From Bacteriovoracaceae bacterium (GTDB lineage Bacteria > Bdellovibrionota > Bacteriovoracia > Bacteriovoracales > Bacteriovoracaceae): DNA of 34,271 bases. Positions 1 through 7,608 of this stretch are shown piece after piece. The first letter of the stretch is position 1. The number at the start of each line of letters is the position of its first letter. The stretch lies in assembly GCA_023137315.1 (NCBI GenBank), contig JAGLPP010000052.1:1-34271 (forward strand), in the 5' to 3' direction. A model generated the notes under the pieces. That model searched no databases. It was not told the DNA's origin and was given only the letters and a program-made list of their open reading frames with translations. The position numbers and the translations under genes are program-made.

Positions 1-647
1 TCAAGCCTCATCATCATTCTGGCATTCGCGTCTTTCGAGGACACACCCAATTGAACGGTTCCACTCGCTTTGAGTGAGTAGAATATTCCCACACCAATGG
101 ATATAAAGTCGAATCCTGGAAGTTTTATTGCCAGAGCTGAATAGAGTTCCGGTCTTTGTGCCCTGTCGTCATATAGAAGATAATAGACTTCGTTGCCTGT
201 AAAGGCATGAATACTTGCAAAACCATCGGCAGGTATAAGGCCGGCGAGACCGAAAGATAGAACAGTTCCAATCGGTATCGTAATACCAAAACCGATATTT
301 CTCAAATTACCGGCTGAAGCGGCATTATAGGTGTCGCGTGTAATGCCTGATTCATTGCTTGTAGTCGGGACAGGATTTGTTTGTTTAAGATTTAAATCGG
401 TCTCCAGATAAGAGAAAGCGAAGCGACCGTTTTTGTTTCCGGTCATGGTTGCAGGATTTTCCTTTGCGGCGTAACTTCCCGGGTCTGTGAGATTATTAGC
501 GTTGCCTATGGCAATATTACGTGCACTGACACCGAAGGTTTCACCGGTACTGGCAAAAAGATCTTGAACAGAAATAAATACGAAGGAAATCATCGCAAAT
601 ATGAGAAACTTCTTCAAACATTCCCCCAAAGACGAAATTTTATTCAT
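1..647 (-). CDS. Outer-membrane protein, OmpP1/FadL-like (partial, C-terminus outside window)
   Basis: Open reading frame running off the left edge with no stop; about 215 N-terminal residues are visible. A hydrophobic signal segment ends near LFAS. It is followed by a Gly/Asn/Ala-rich region containing ENPATMTG, which resembles the N-terminal plug of OmpP1/FadL-type transporters. After that come alternating aromatic/polar stretches typical of beta-barrel strands. The ATG at 647 has no clear Shine-Dalgarno. A TTG at 617 (codon 11) has a GGGGGA element five bases upstream and would give a more classical signal peptide starting MKKFLIFAM, so the true start may be 617. Divergent from the lipoprotein gene at 790. 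Role as an outer-membrane channel or long-chain substrate transporter is inferred from pattern only. Confidence 0.6.
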   Translation of the reverse strand, partial: MNKISSLGECLKKFLIFAMISFVFISVQDLFASTGETFGVSARNIAIGNANNLTDPGSYAAKENPATMTGNKNGRFAFSYLETDLNLKQTNPVPTTSNESGITRDTYNAASAGNLRNIGFGITIPIGTVLSFGLAGLIPADGFASIHAFTGNEVYYLLYDDRAQRPELYSALAIKLPGFDFISIGVGIFYSLKASGTVQLGVSSKDANARMMMRL

Positions 648-789
648 AGATAAATACCAGAATAACCAGTCGGATTCACTAGATTTCTGTATTTCTTGTA
701 AGTTTTACCAGGGAACAATTAATTGACATTTGATCTTTTGATTTCAAGAGGCTAAGCTGTACAAAATTTCAACAAGTTGGCAACCTACA

Positions 790-1584
790 ATGAAAAGATT
801 TCTGATTCTTTTATTTCTCTTGTTTTTTCCTCTTCTGGCATGTTCCTACGGAACGATTCCTTCCGATAATAATGTTTACAAAAATTGGGGAAATTCCAGT
901 GTTGAAAGATTTGATCAATCAAGATTACGTATTTTGGTGTGGAATATTCTCAAGGCAAAGAGAGAAGGGTTCAAAGAGGATTTTTTTAACCTAAGTAATG
1001 AATACGATCTGATACTGCTCCAGGAATTTATTTCAGATAATTTTATTGAAAAATTTTGGAATTCATTGACGGCATTCAGAGCGGACTACGCTGTGAGCTT
1101 TATACGTAACGGACAATCAACAGGTGTGGCAACTTTGTCCCGCGCTCCAATCAAAAGCTCATCATGGATTAGAAGTGTTCCAAGGGAACCTATAACAGGT
1201 ACCCCGAAGATGATTATTATTAATAACTACGAATTTGGTTCCCACGACCTACTGGTTGCAAATATTCATGGAATCAATTTTGTAAGTACTTATAATTTTC
1301 AACAACAGTTAAACCAGTTGAAAAATGCCATAAAACTCCATGACGGCCCGATGATTGTGGCAGGCGATTTCAATACATGGAATGAAAATCGAATGAAAAT
1401 TCTTGATAAAATGTGTGACAGGCTTAAACTGACCCGAGTGTCGTTTCCGGGAAGGTATAAATATAATACCAGCGAGCTCGATCATATTCTTGTGAGAGGT
1501 CTTGTTGTAAAAAATCAACGAGTTCTGTCAAACATCACCACTTCGGATCATTTTCCTCTTTCTATTGAACTTTCAAGTAAATAG
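790..1584 (+). CDS. Endonuclease/exonuclease/phosphatase (EEP) family lipoprotein
   Basis: 264 residues. Residues 1-18 form a lipoprotein signal with lipobox LLAC (Cys18), so the protein is probably anchored in the outer membrane or inner leaflet of the envelope. The rest matches the EEP (DNase I/exonuclease III) fold: N52 in LVWNIL, E79 in LLQEF, ANIHG at 158-161, GDFN at 192-195, DHIL at 231-234 and SDHFP at 252-256. All the usual metal and catalytic positions (Asn, Glu, Asp/Asn, Asp-His) are present, so an active Mg-dependent phosphodiesterase is likely. The substrate could be nucleic acid, a phosphoinositide or a sugar-phosphate; the sequence does not decide. Its stop lies two bases from the convergent flagellin stop. 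An envelope nuclease would suit nucleic-acid scavenging (inference). Confidence 0.85.
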   Translation: MKRFLILLFLLFFPLLACSYGTIPSDNNVYKNWGNSSVERFDQSRLRILVWNILKAKREGFKEDFFNLSNEYDLILLQEFISDNFIEKFWNSLTAFRADYAVSFIRNGQSTGVATLSRAPIKSSSWIRSVPREPITGTPKMIIINNYEFGSHDLLVANIHGINFVSTYNFQQQLNQLKNAIKLHDGPMIVAGDFNTWNENRMKILDKMCDRLKLTRVSFPGRYKYNTSELDHILVRGLVVKNQRVLSNITTSDHFPLSIELSSK

Positions 1585-1586
1585 TG

Positions 1587-2417
1587 TCAGCCAATAAGTT
1601 TTAGGGCGAGGGAACTTCTTGTATTGGCATTAAGAAGCGAGGATATTGTTGTTTGTTTGAGAATTCCATCTCTGGCAAGATTCGATGTTTTTCGGGCGAA
1701 GTCGGCATCCTGGATCCGTCCTTTGGAATCCGAGGCATTTTCGGCCGTGACGGTAAGTTTATTTTTTGTCATTTCCAGCGCATTCATTAATCCACCAACA
1801 TGAGCACGTGCACTATTGATCTTTACAATTGCATCATCAACGATGTTAATCGCCAAATGTGCCCCATCACGAGTCTTATTGCTCATTCCCGAAAGGCCAA
1901 TGGCGCCGACTGTGGTATTAAAATCCCTCATATTCAGTGTTTTTCTACCCATGCTATCGTGATTGATACCAATCTGGATGTCCATGGTACCACCAAGTCT
2001 GTTAAGAAGTTTTGTCCCATTAAATTCAGTGCCATTTGCCAAACGATCAATATCCTTCAAAATTGCCTGTGTTTCCACATCAATAGCACCACGCTCGCGA
2101 TCATGAATAGTATCAGTTGCCGATTGAATGGAAAGCTCCTTCAGGCGAATTAAATATTCAGAAAGTGTATTTTGCGCGCCATCTAAAACCTGCAACATAC
2201 TGATGGCGATATTTGTATTTCCAAGGGCCTGATATGTACTCTTTATATCCTTTTTCATTTTTTCCGCAATGGCAATTCCAGCGGGATCATCTGCCGATGT
2301 TACAATCCTGCGGCCGCTGGCAAGCTGCTGAATAGTTCGATTATAACGCAAGTTACAACCATTCAAATGGCGAAGAGATTCCATGGCCGAAACGTTTGTA
2401 TTAATAACAAAACTCAA
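1587..2417 (-). CDS. fliC: Flagellin
   Basis: 276 residues, the filament subunit exported by the flagellar type III apparatus. The N-terminal D0/D1 region begins with the hallmark INTNVSAM and continues through LASGRRI, ADDPAGIAIAEKM and NEFNGTKLL-like text (TEFNGTKLLNR). The C-terminal D1/D0 region includes ENASDSKGRIQDADFA and ends LNANTRSSLALKLIG. The middle is short, so the variable D2/D3 outer domains are essentially absent. The start is TTG at 2417, eight bases after a perfect AGGAGG (2431-2426 on the minus strand). An ATG directly abutting that AGGAGG opens only a three-codon frame. I saw no convincing sigma-28 or sigma-54 promoter in 2418-2627. There are no other flagellar genes in the window, as is common where several flagellin genes are dispersed. 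Confidence 0.95.
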   Translation of the reverse strand: MSFVINTNVSAMESLRHLNGCNLRYNRTIQQLASGRRIVTSADDPAGIAIAEKMKKDIKSTYQALGNTNIAISMLQVLDGAQNTLSEYLIRLKELSIQSATDTIHDRERGAIDVETQAILKDIDRLANGTEFNGTKLLNRLGGTMDIQIGINHDSMGRKTLNMRDFNTTVGAIGLSGMSNKTRDGAHLAINIVDDAIVKINSARAHVGGLMNALEMTKNKLTVTAENASDSKGRIQDADFARKTSNLARDGILKQTTISSLLNANTRSSLALKLIG

Positions 2418-2627
2418 AAGGACATCCTCCTGATAAGGTTCCTCTATTTTATTTCAACATATTTTGTAAATTCATGTTAGTGGGGGAAGAACCTTCGTTA
2501 TACAACTATATAAAATTCTGTAATGAAACCGACCAATTAACTCGGAGAAGCGTTTATACCACAAGCGTCTGTTTACCTTTAGGCGGCCCTTGGATAAACT
2601 GATATAATTGATAGAGAGGTATTTTGC

Positions 2628-3800
2628 ATGACAACAACTCCAAAACATACTTCATGGATAGAAATAAAATCCTGCGCTCTAAAAAACAATTTGGAAATTT
2701 TCAGAAATATTATCGGAAAAAATACCTCTCTTGGAGTGGTTCTTAAAAGCAACGCTTACGGGCACGGACTTGTGGATGTTTTAAGTATTCTCCATGATAA
2801 AGTGGATTTAATTCATGTCATCTCGCCGGAAGATGCCCTTTTCATAAGGGGGTATGAGAAGAAAAATAATCTTTCCCCGAAAAGAATACTGGTGCTTGGT
2901 TCCATCGACAAAAATCATCTGTACGATATGATGGAAAATAATATTGAATTGGTACTTTATGGCAGTGAGTTCCTTTCGCTTTTTGAAAATATTAATACGA
3001 AACAAAAATTTCAAATTCATCTGCATATAGATACAGGGCTTGGACGGGAAGGTCTGAAGGTTTCTCAAATTGATAATGAGATGATCTGCCTTGAAAAGAT
3101 TTTTGATAAAGTGGAAATAAAGGGTATCATGTCACATTTTGCAAATACCGAGGATGTCACCGATCAGACCTATGCAAAAGAACAACTTGGTGTCTTCAAC
3201 GAAACAGTTATAAAACTTCAGAAAAAATATCCCGGACTTGCAAATATAGAGAAACATTTTGCAGCTTCTGCGGCCACCATGCTTCTTCCTGAGTCACGCT
3301 TTGACTCTGTCAGAATTGGAATTTCATTATATGGACTTTGGGCATCAAGTGAAACAAAGGTTTCTTATAATGTTCTTTCAAAAGAACTTCCAGACCTTCA
3401 ACCTGTAATGAGCTGGAAAACGAAAAGCCAAACCGTAAAAAAACTGGAACCAGGAAGCTTTATCGGATACGGCCGTAGTTATAAATGTGAATGTCCTACA
3501 AGAATTGCCGTTTTACCGGTTGGATATTTTGATGGTTACCCAAGAATTTTGGGAAACAAGGCCCATGTTCTTGTTGAAGGTCAAAGATGTCCGGTCATCG
3601 GACGAATTATGATGAATCACATCGTAATCGACATCACCAATGTGACAAATGACAACAGACAAATCACCGTCACCCTTCTCGGGGAGGATCACGGAGAAAA
3701 AATAACCGCCGAGATGATTGCAGAATGGTCTTCCACCATCAATTATGAAGTTGTAACCAGGATTGGGGCCCATCTTCCAAGAATACTCCGTACAGACTGA
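2628..3800 (+). CDS. alr: Alanine racemase
   Basis: 390 residues; PLP-dependent interconversion of L- and D-alanine for peptidoglycan. The PLP lysine is K40 in LKSNAYGHG. The catalytic Tyr is Y281 in IGYGRSY, and the PVGYFDGYPR segment (298-306) and GRIMMN (325-330) mark the C-terminal beta domain. The family usually has CMDQ where this protein has MMNH, so the Asp after the substrate-contacting Met is Asn. Length is normal for the family. Shine-Dalgarno AGAGAGGT at 2613-2620 sits seven bases before the ATG. The gene is divergent from flagellin and followed closely by a run of smaller genes on the same strand. A cytoplasmic housekeeping enzyme. Confidence 0.95.
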   Translation: MTTTPKHTSWIEIKSCALKNNLEIFRNIIGKNTSLGVVLKSNAYGHGLVDVLSILHDKVDLIHVISPEDALFIRGYEKKNNLSPKRILVLGSIDKNHLYDMMENNIELVLYGSEFLSLFENINTKQKFQIHLHIDTGLGREGLKVSQIDNEMICLEKIFDKVEIKGIMSHFANTEDVTDQTYAKEQLGVFNETVIKLQKKYPGLANIEKHFAASAATMLLPESRFDSVRIGISLYGLWASSETKVSYNVLSKELPDLQPVMSWKTKSQTVKKLEPGSFIGYGRSYKCECPTRIAVLPVGYFDGYPRILGNKAHVLVEGQRCPVIGRIMMNHIVIDITNVTNDNRQITVTLLGEDHGEKITAEMIAEWSSTINYEVVTRIGAHLPRILRTD

Positions 3801-3844
3801 ATATTTTGTGAATGTAATAAAATAAGAATTTGGGATGGTTTATT

Positions 3845-4162
3845 ATGAGAAAATTAATAATTGCGTTGTGTGTTTTATTCTGCAGTGTCAGTTTTGCGAG
3901 TGATTACTTTGGTTGTGATACTGGTGCGTTGGACTACGCCGCCAAGATGGCTTCGGCTAAATATAATCTCTGCGCCGAAACCTTGAAATCAAACGCCGAA
4001 GTTGAAATGCAAGAATGGAATGAAACCTATGGGCAAGGTTCATTTGTTGTAACATTCTATAATACCAAACTTCCATACGGATTAGTTGAGTATTTTGTAG
4101 CAATTATTTTGTGGGATGATTATAGCTGTGAAGTCAATGAAGGAGACAGCTACGAAATCTAG
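3845..4162 (+). CDS. Small exported protein of unknown function
   Basis: 105 residues from the ATG at 3845. That start follows a GGGATGG element (3832-3838) and yields a clean signal peptide (MRKLIIALCVLFCSVSFAS), cleaved before DYFG. An upstream in-frame TTG at 3830 would add five residues and is less likely. The mature part is about 86 residues and acidic, with three Cys (FGCDTG, NLCAE, YSCEVN) that could form a disulphide in the periplasm. I do not recognise a family. It lies 44 bases after alr, so it may be cotranscribed with it. Confidence 0.6.
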   Translation: MRKLIIALCVLFCSVSFASDYFGCDTGALDYAAKMASAKYNLCAETLKSNAEVEMQEWNETYGQGSFVVTFYNTKLPYGLVEYFVAIILWDDYSCEVNEGDSYEI

Positions 4163-4199
4163 CAGACCGTCATACTGAAATTACTTATCAGGGGCAAAA

Positions 4200-5237
4200 G
4201 TGCGAGAATCCATTAAAAAGGCATGGTTGTTATTCGAGAGCGGAAAATTTCAGGAGGCTAAAGCTGAGTGGGAGTTAGTTCTTGCCAAAAATGCTTCAGA
4301 TGAAAATTTGTCTTCATACTGCTATACACTTTGCTCTTTAAAAGAATTTGAACAAGCAAGAGATATCTACCATAAGTTATGGGATAAAACAGAAAATCAT
4401 AGATACTTGCATCAGCTCTGTATGGTGGAAAGAGAGGCAGGAAACCTTGACCTGGCCATGGATTACATCAATCGTGAAACGAAGTTAATAGATACAAGTG
4501 ATGCTTTGGCGAACTCTGCTAACTTATATGAGAAAGGAAAACTTTTAGAGTTAAAGGGTGAGATTGATTTAGCGCTCGAGCAAGCTTTGAAGTGTGATTC
4601 CGTTGCAATGAAGTGCGATGACTTGACGATGAAGGCTTGTGCAAAAAGATTGCTTGGAGATATTTACAGGGCCCAGAAAAATATAGATTCTTTGATGTTT
4701 TATCTGTCTTCATTGATGTTTTTTTCCAAGGCCCGAGATCATTATGGGGTTATGGAGCTTATGAATAAATTATCAGATATTGAGATTTCTAATCCTCAAA
4801 ATGAAGATGTTGGTAAGCTTTATGAAATAGAGTTTGAAAACTACGGAATAGGGGAAGCAACAGAGAAAAAGACATTTAAAGAAATAGTTTCTTATATTAA
4901 CAAGCAGAAGGTATGCGATTATATTTTAAAGAAAATTTCAATTCAAAATGAACTTGTTGGGTTTTATTGCGCTGTTATTGATGAGGAAAATTGTGATTTT
5001 GTGGACATTGCTGTTTCAAAGCAGTGGCAAGGTAAAGGAATTGGTTCAATTTTGATGGGAGATTTTTTTGCTTTACTTTCTTCAAGTATACAAGAGGTTA
5101 ATTTAGAAGTAAGAGCAGGAAACAAGTCCGCGATAAAGCTCTATGGGAATTTTGACTTTCAGCAAGTTCGACGTATTGAAAATTATTATGAAGATGGCGA
5201 AGATGCTTTAAAAATGAGATACACCGTTCATTCCTAG
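4200..5237 (+). CDS. TPR-like repeat protein with C-terminal RimI-like GNAT acetyltransferase
   Basis: 345 residues, GTG start preceded by AGGGG. Residues 1-190 are helical pairs of TPR type (for example FEQARDIYHKLW, GNLDLAMDYINRE, GEIDLALEQALK). Residues about 203-342 form a GNAT domain. The acetyl-CoA loop is QWQGKGIG (275-282), preceded by the strand FVDIAVSK. The RimI-like C-terminal signature follows: LEVRAGN (302-308), AIKLYGNFDF, then YYEDGEDALKM (329-339). RimI acetylates the N-terminal residue of ribosomal protein S18, and this domain closely follows that pattern. The N-terminal TPR-like half is an addition to the ordinary 150-residue RimI and may select the substrate. Soluble, cytoplasmic. 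Confidence 0.8.
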   Translation: MRESIKKAWLLFESGKFQEAKAEWELVLAKNASDENLSSYCYTLCSLKEFEQARDIYHKLWDKTENHRYLHQLCMVEREAGNLDLAMDYINRETKLIDTSDALANSANLYEKGKLLELKGEIDLALEQALKCDSVAMKCDDLTMKACAKRLLGDIYRAQKNIDSLMFYLSSLMFFSKARDHYGVMELMNKLSDIEISNPQNEDVGKLYEIEFENYGIGEATEKKTFKEIVSYINKQKVCDYILKKISIQNELVGFYCAVIDEENCDFVDIAVSKQWQGKGIGSILMGDFFALLSSSIQEVNLEVRAGNKSAIKLYGNFDFQQVRRIENYYEDGEDALKMRYTVHS

Positions 5238-5381
5238 ACAAAATCAGTTTGAATAGACTTTTTGATACTAAAAAACATAATGATTGCAGTAGGATAAACA
5301 CCAGTGCCCGAACTCTGTTACTTTGACTATAAGTATCTAAAAAGATAGATTTTCTTAAGTACCAAACAGGTGGTTTAATTG

Positions 5382-6167
5382 ATGACGTATACTACTAAAG
5401 ATGAAATTCATGATTATATTTTAAGTGATCTTGGTTTAAACAACTCAAGGATATTGGATGCTGCTACAGGTGCGGGGCAATCGACTCAATATTTAGCAGA
5501 ATACATTCATCATCATGATGTCAATTCAGAAATTATTTCAATTGATTGTGATTTATCAAAAGAATGGATTGCTAAACTTACAACAAAATTAGGCCCATTA
5601 TCAAAATATGTTAATTTCTCAGAGTGTAACATTTTTGAAATGCCTTTCGAGAATAAAGTATTTGATGTTATTAACTGTCATGACACACTTATTTTTTTGA
5701 ACCAACCTTCCTTGAAAATCACTGACGCATTATTAGAATTTAAGCGAGTATTAAAATTGAGTGGTACATTGATAATAACGTCTGAACTTGCTCCCGAAAA
5801 AGATACGGATTTGCTGGAATGGCGACGCTGGAACTTGAGCAAGGCAATCTCTTGTTTGTTGGGCAGAACATGGTGTGACCAGATGCACTATACCGAATTA
5901 AAAAGTTTGTTGAAAATATTGTGTTTTGAAATAATTGATTGTAAGCAATTTTCTGCCAGGAAAAATGAAAATATTGAAGATCTTGTTCAGGAGTGGAAAG
6001 AGATGAATATCAAACGAGTTCAAGATTTTAATTATAGTAATAAATTGCATGATTCAATTGTTGAAGAAATGGAGCAGATTTGCTCAGAGATTTTTAATCG
6101 TGGGTACCTATACAGTCCATCAAAATATGTAATTAAATGTAAAAAAATAAACAGTGGTATCAATTAA
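5382..6167 (+). CDS. Class I SAM-dependent methyltransferase
   Basis: 261 residues from the ATG at 5382; AGGTGG at 5369-5374 supports this start over the adjacent TTG at 5379. Rossmann-type methyltransferase. Motif I is ILDAATGAGQST (24-35). An acidic residue ends strand 2 (SIDCD, 53-57), motif II lies around CNIFEMPF (82-89), and FDVINCHDTLIF (94-105) and LKLSGTLIITSE (124-135) complete a Methyltransf_11-type core. Residues 140-261 are Lys/Glu-rich helices without a recognised domain. Substrate unknown. It sits between the TPR-acetyltransferase gene and a RidA gene on the same strand. Confidence 0.85.
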   Translation: MTYTTKDEIHDYILSDLGLNNSRILDAATGAGQSTQYLAEYIHHHDVNSEIISIDCDLSKEWIAKLTTKLGPLSKYVNFSECNIFEMPFENKVFDVINCHDTLIFLNQPSLKITDALLEFKRVLKLSGTLIITSELAPEKDTDLLEWRRWNLSKAISCLLGRTWCDQMHYTELKSLLKILCFEIIDCKQFSARKNENIEDLVQEWKEMNIKRVQDFNYSNKLHDSIVEEMEQICSEIFNRGYLYSPSKYVIKCKKINSGIN

Positions 6168-6226
6168 AAGTGAGAGGATTGCCTGAATTTTAATTCATTT
6201 TGTTCTCATTATAAAAAGGAAAATAA

Positions 6227-6577
6227 ATGGAAATAATTAGGAAAGAGACAAAGCAAAGAATGAGCCGAACAGTTATTCACAATGGTACCGTTTATTTCTG
6301 TGGTCAAGTTGCCAAAGACACATCAAAGGGTATTGAGGATCAAACTCGAACAACACTTGAAAAAATTGATGAACTTCTTGCTGGTATCGATTTGGATCGT
6401 TCAAGAATCTTATCTACAACCATTTACATCAAGGATATGAAGGACTTTAAGGCGATGAATGAGATATGGGATAGGTGGATACCGGAAGGTTATGCCCCGG
6501 CAAGGGCATGTGTCCAGGCAAGTATGGCAAGAGAGGAAATCCTTGTTGAAATGAGTGTTATTGCAGCATTAAATTAG
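6227..6577 (+). CDS. RidA/YjgF/UK114 family protein, enamine/imine deaminase
   Basis: 116 residues. Rid proteins are trimeric and hydrolyse reactive 2-aminoacrylate and related imines to 2-oxoacids, protecting PLP enzymes. The key features are present: GQVAKD (26-31), the PARACVQA motif with R93 (equivalent to the catalytic Arg of RidA) and E108 near the C-terminus in EILVEMS. A purine-rich AAAAGGAAAA Shine-Dalgarno precedes the ATG by about five bases. Slightly shorter than E. coli RidA (128). It is 59 bases downstream of the methyltransferase gene. Whether this is a true RidA or another Rid subgroup cannot be settled by eye. Confidence 0.9.
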   Translation: MEIIRKETKQRMSRTVIHNGTVYFCGQVAKDTSKGIEDQTRTTLEKIDELLAGIDLDRSRILSTTIYIKDMKDFKAMNEIWDRWIPEGYAPARACVQASMAREEILVEMSVIAALN

Positions 6578-6750
6578 TTTTATACCAAACTCGGATTCCA
6601 AGCCGATTATTTGTCAATATCACTATTTTAAATTTTCTCAATAAAGCTTACGATGTAGTTATGAAAAAACTATTTATCTTAATAATTTTTTAAAATCAAT
6701 GAGCAGGGAAGGGGAATAGACAAAATTATCAATCAGTATGTTGAAAAGCT

Positions 6751-7596
6751 CTAATTTAATTCTTTTTGGATTGTGGATGATAGAAAATTAAAATAGGGTT
6801 TTCTATATTCATCGATCTCGTTGTGGATTTCGTGGAATGCCCCCACATAGGCTTCAAGATGGAATTTCTTTTCCACTATGGAAAAGTATCTTTTAATTGC
6901 CTTGAAGCTGACAATGCCATCGGCGGTTCCGGCCACAACGTATGCCGGACATGCTGGTTTTATCGGTTTGCTGAACACCTTTCTTGCCGCAACAATGAGT
7001 TTAAGCAAAAGTTTTGTATGAAGATTAAGAATATTCAATTCATCCTGCTTATATTCCTCAACCACATTGCCGTCATGCGACAGGTAATTAATGTCAACAA
7101 GACCCTTCACCTTTACGCTCCAGCTAAATTGGGACAGCATTTTTACCGGAGTCACTTTTAACAATGTTCCAAGCACTCCCGGAACACCAACTGGAGGTGC
7201 ACTCATAAAAAGACAGGAGGGATAGAAATCATCCTGGACGTATTTCTGCATATATCCGGCAACAATTAATGCCCCCATGGAATGTCCAAACAGACAATAT
7301 TTTTCAGGTTTGTATGTTTGCCTGACATAATCCACAACCTCGTTCAAATCCTCCATATACATGCGAAATTTTTTGATGAATCCACGACTTCCCGAGCTTT
7401 GGCCGTGACCTCTGAGATCATATTGAAAAATATTGTAATCTTTTCCAAAAAGCTCCAAAAAATAATCATGTCTTGAAAGATGTTCACCAACGCCGTGGGT
7501 GATGATAATCCAGGGCCGGTTTTCACCAGCACTGGTAGTCACCCTTGTTTTGAGTTCTTTGCTGTCGCGAAGTTTTAATAATTTCTCATTTCCCAT
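6751..7596 (-). CDS. Alpha/beta hydrolase, monoacylglycerol lipase-like
   Basis: 281 residues, Hydrolase_4/lysophospholipase family. The oxyanion-hole segment is THGVGEH (33-39), the family's YDLRGHGQSSG is at 59-69, and the nucleophile is S106 in GHSMG. The acid is probably D226 (GTADGIVS) and the catalytic His H255 (AFHEIHNE). The complete triad predicts an active esterase or lipase on monoacylglycerols or lysophospholipids. No signal peptide. The gene begins 12 bases after the stop of the secreted subtilase gene and is very likely cotranscribed with it. Its own Shine-Dalgarno is weak, in keeping with translational coupling. Confidence 0.88.
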   Translation of the reverse strand: MGNEKLLKLRDSKELKTRVTTSAGENRPWIIITHGVGEHLSRHDYFLELFGKDYNIFQYDLRGHGQSSGSRGFIKKFRMYMEDLNEVVDYVRQTYKPEKYCLFGHSMGALIVAGYMQKYVQDDFYPSCLFMSAPPVGVPGVLGTLLKVTPVKMLSQFSWSVKVKGLVDINYLSHDGNVVEEYKQDELNILNLHTKLLLKLIVAARKVFSKPIKPACPAYVVAGTADGIVSFKAIKRYFSIVEKKFHLEAYVGAFHEIHNEIDEYRKPYFNFLSSTIQKELN

Positions 7597-7608
7597 AATC
7601 AGGATGTC

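Noticed and set aside
2548-2568. Direct repeat AAGCGT at 15-base spacing between flagellin and alr
   Set aside because: Six-base repeats at this distance are expected by chance, and no promoter overlaps them convincingly.
2603-2608. Consensus TATAAT just before alr
   Set aside because: A start six or seven bases downstream would remove or cut the alr Shine-Dalgarno at 2613-2620, and no minus-35 lies at proper spacing.
5327-5350. Short hairpin TATCT-AAAA-AGATA before the methyltransferase gene
   Set aside because: Only five weak A-T-rich pairs and a poor T-run; not stable enough to call a terminator.
6661-6693. Ten-codon frame MKKLFILIIF resembling the start of a signal peptide
   Set aside because: It stops at once, has no Shine-Dalgarno and the sequence after the stop shows no continuing frame; at most a gene remnant.
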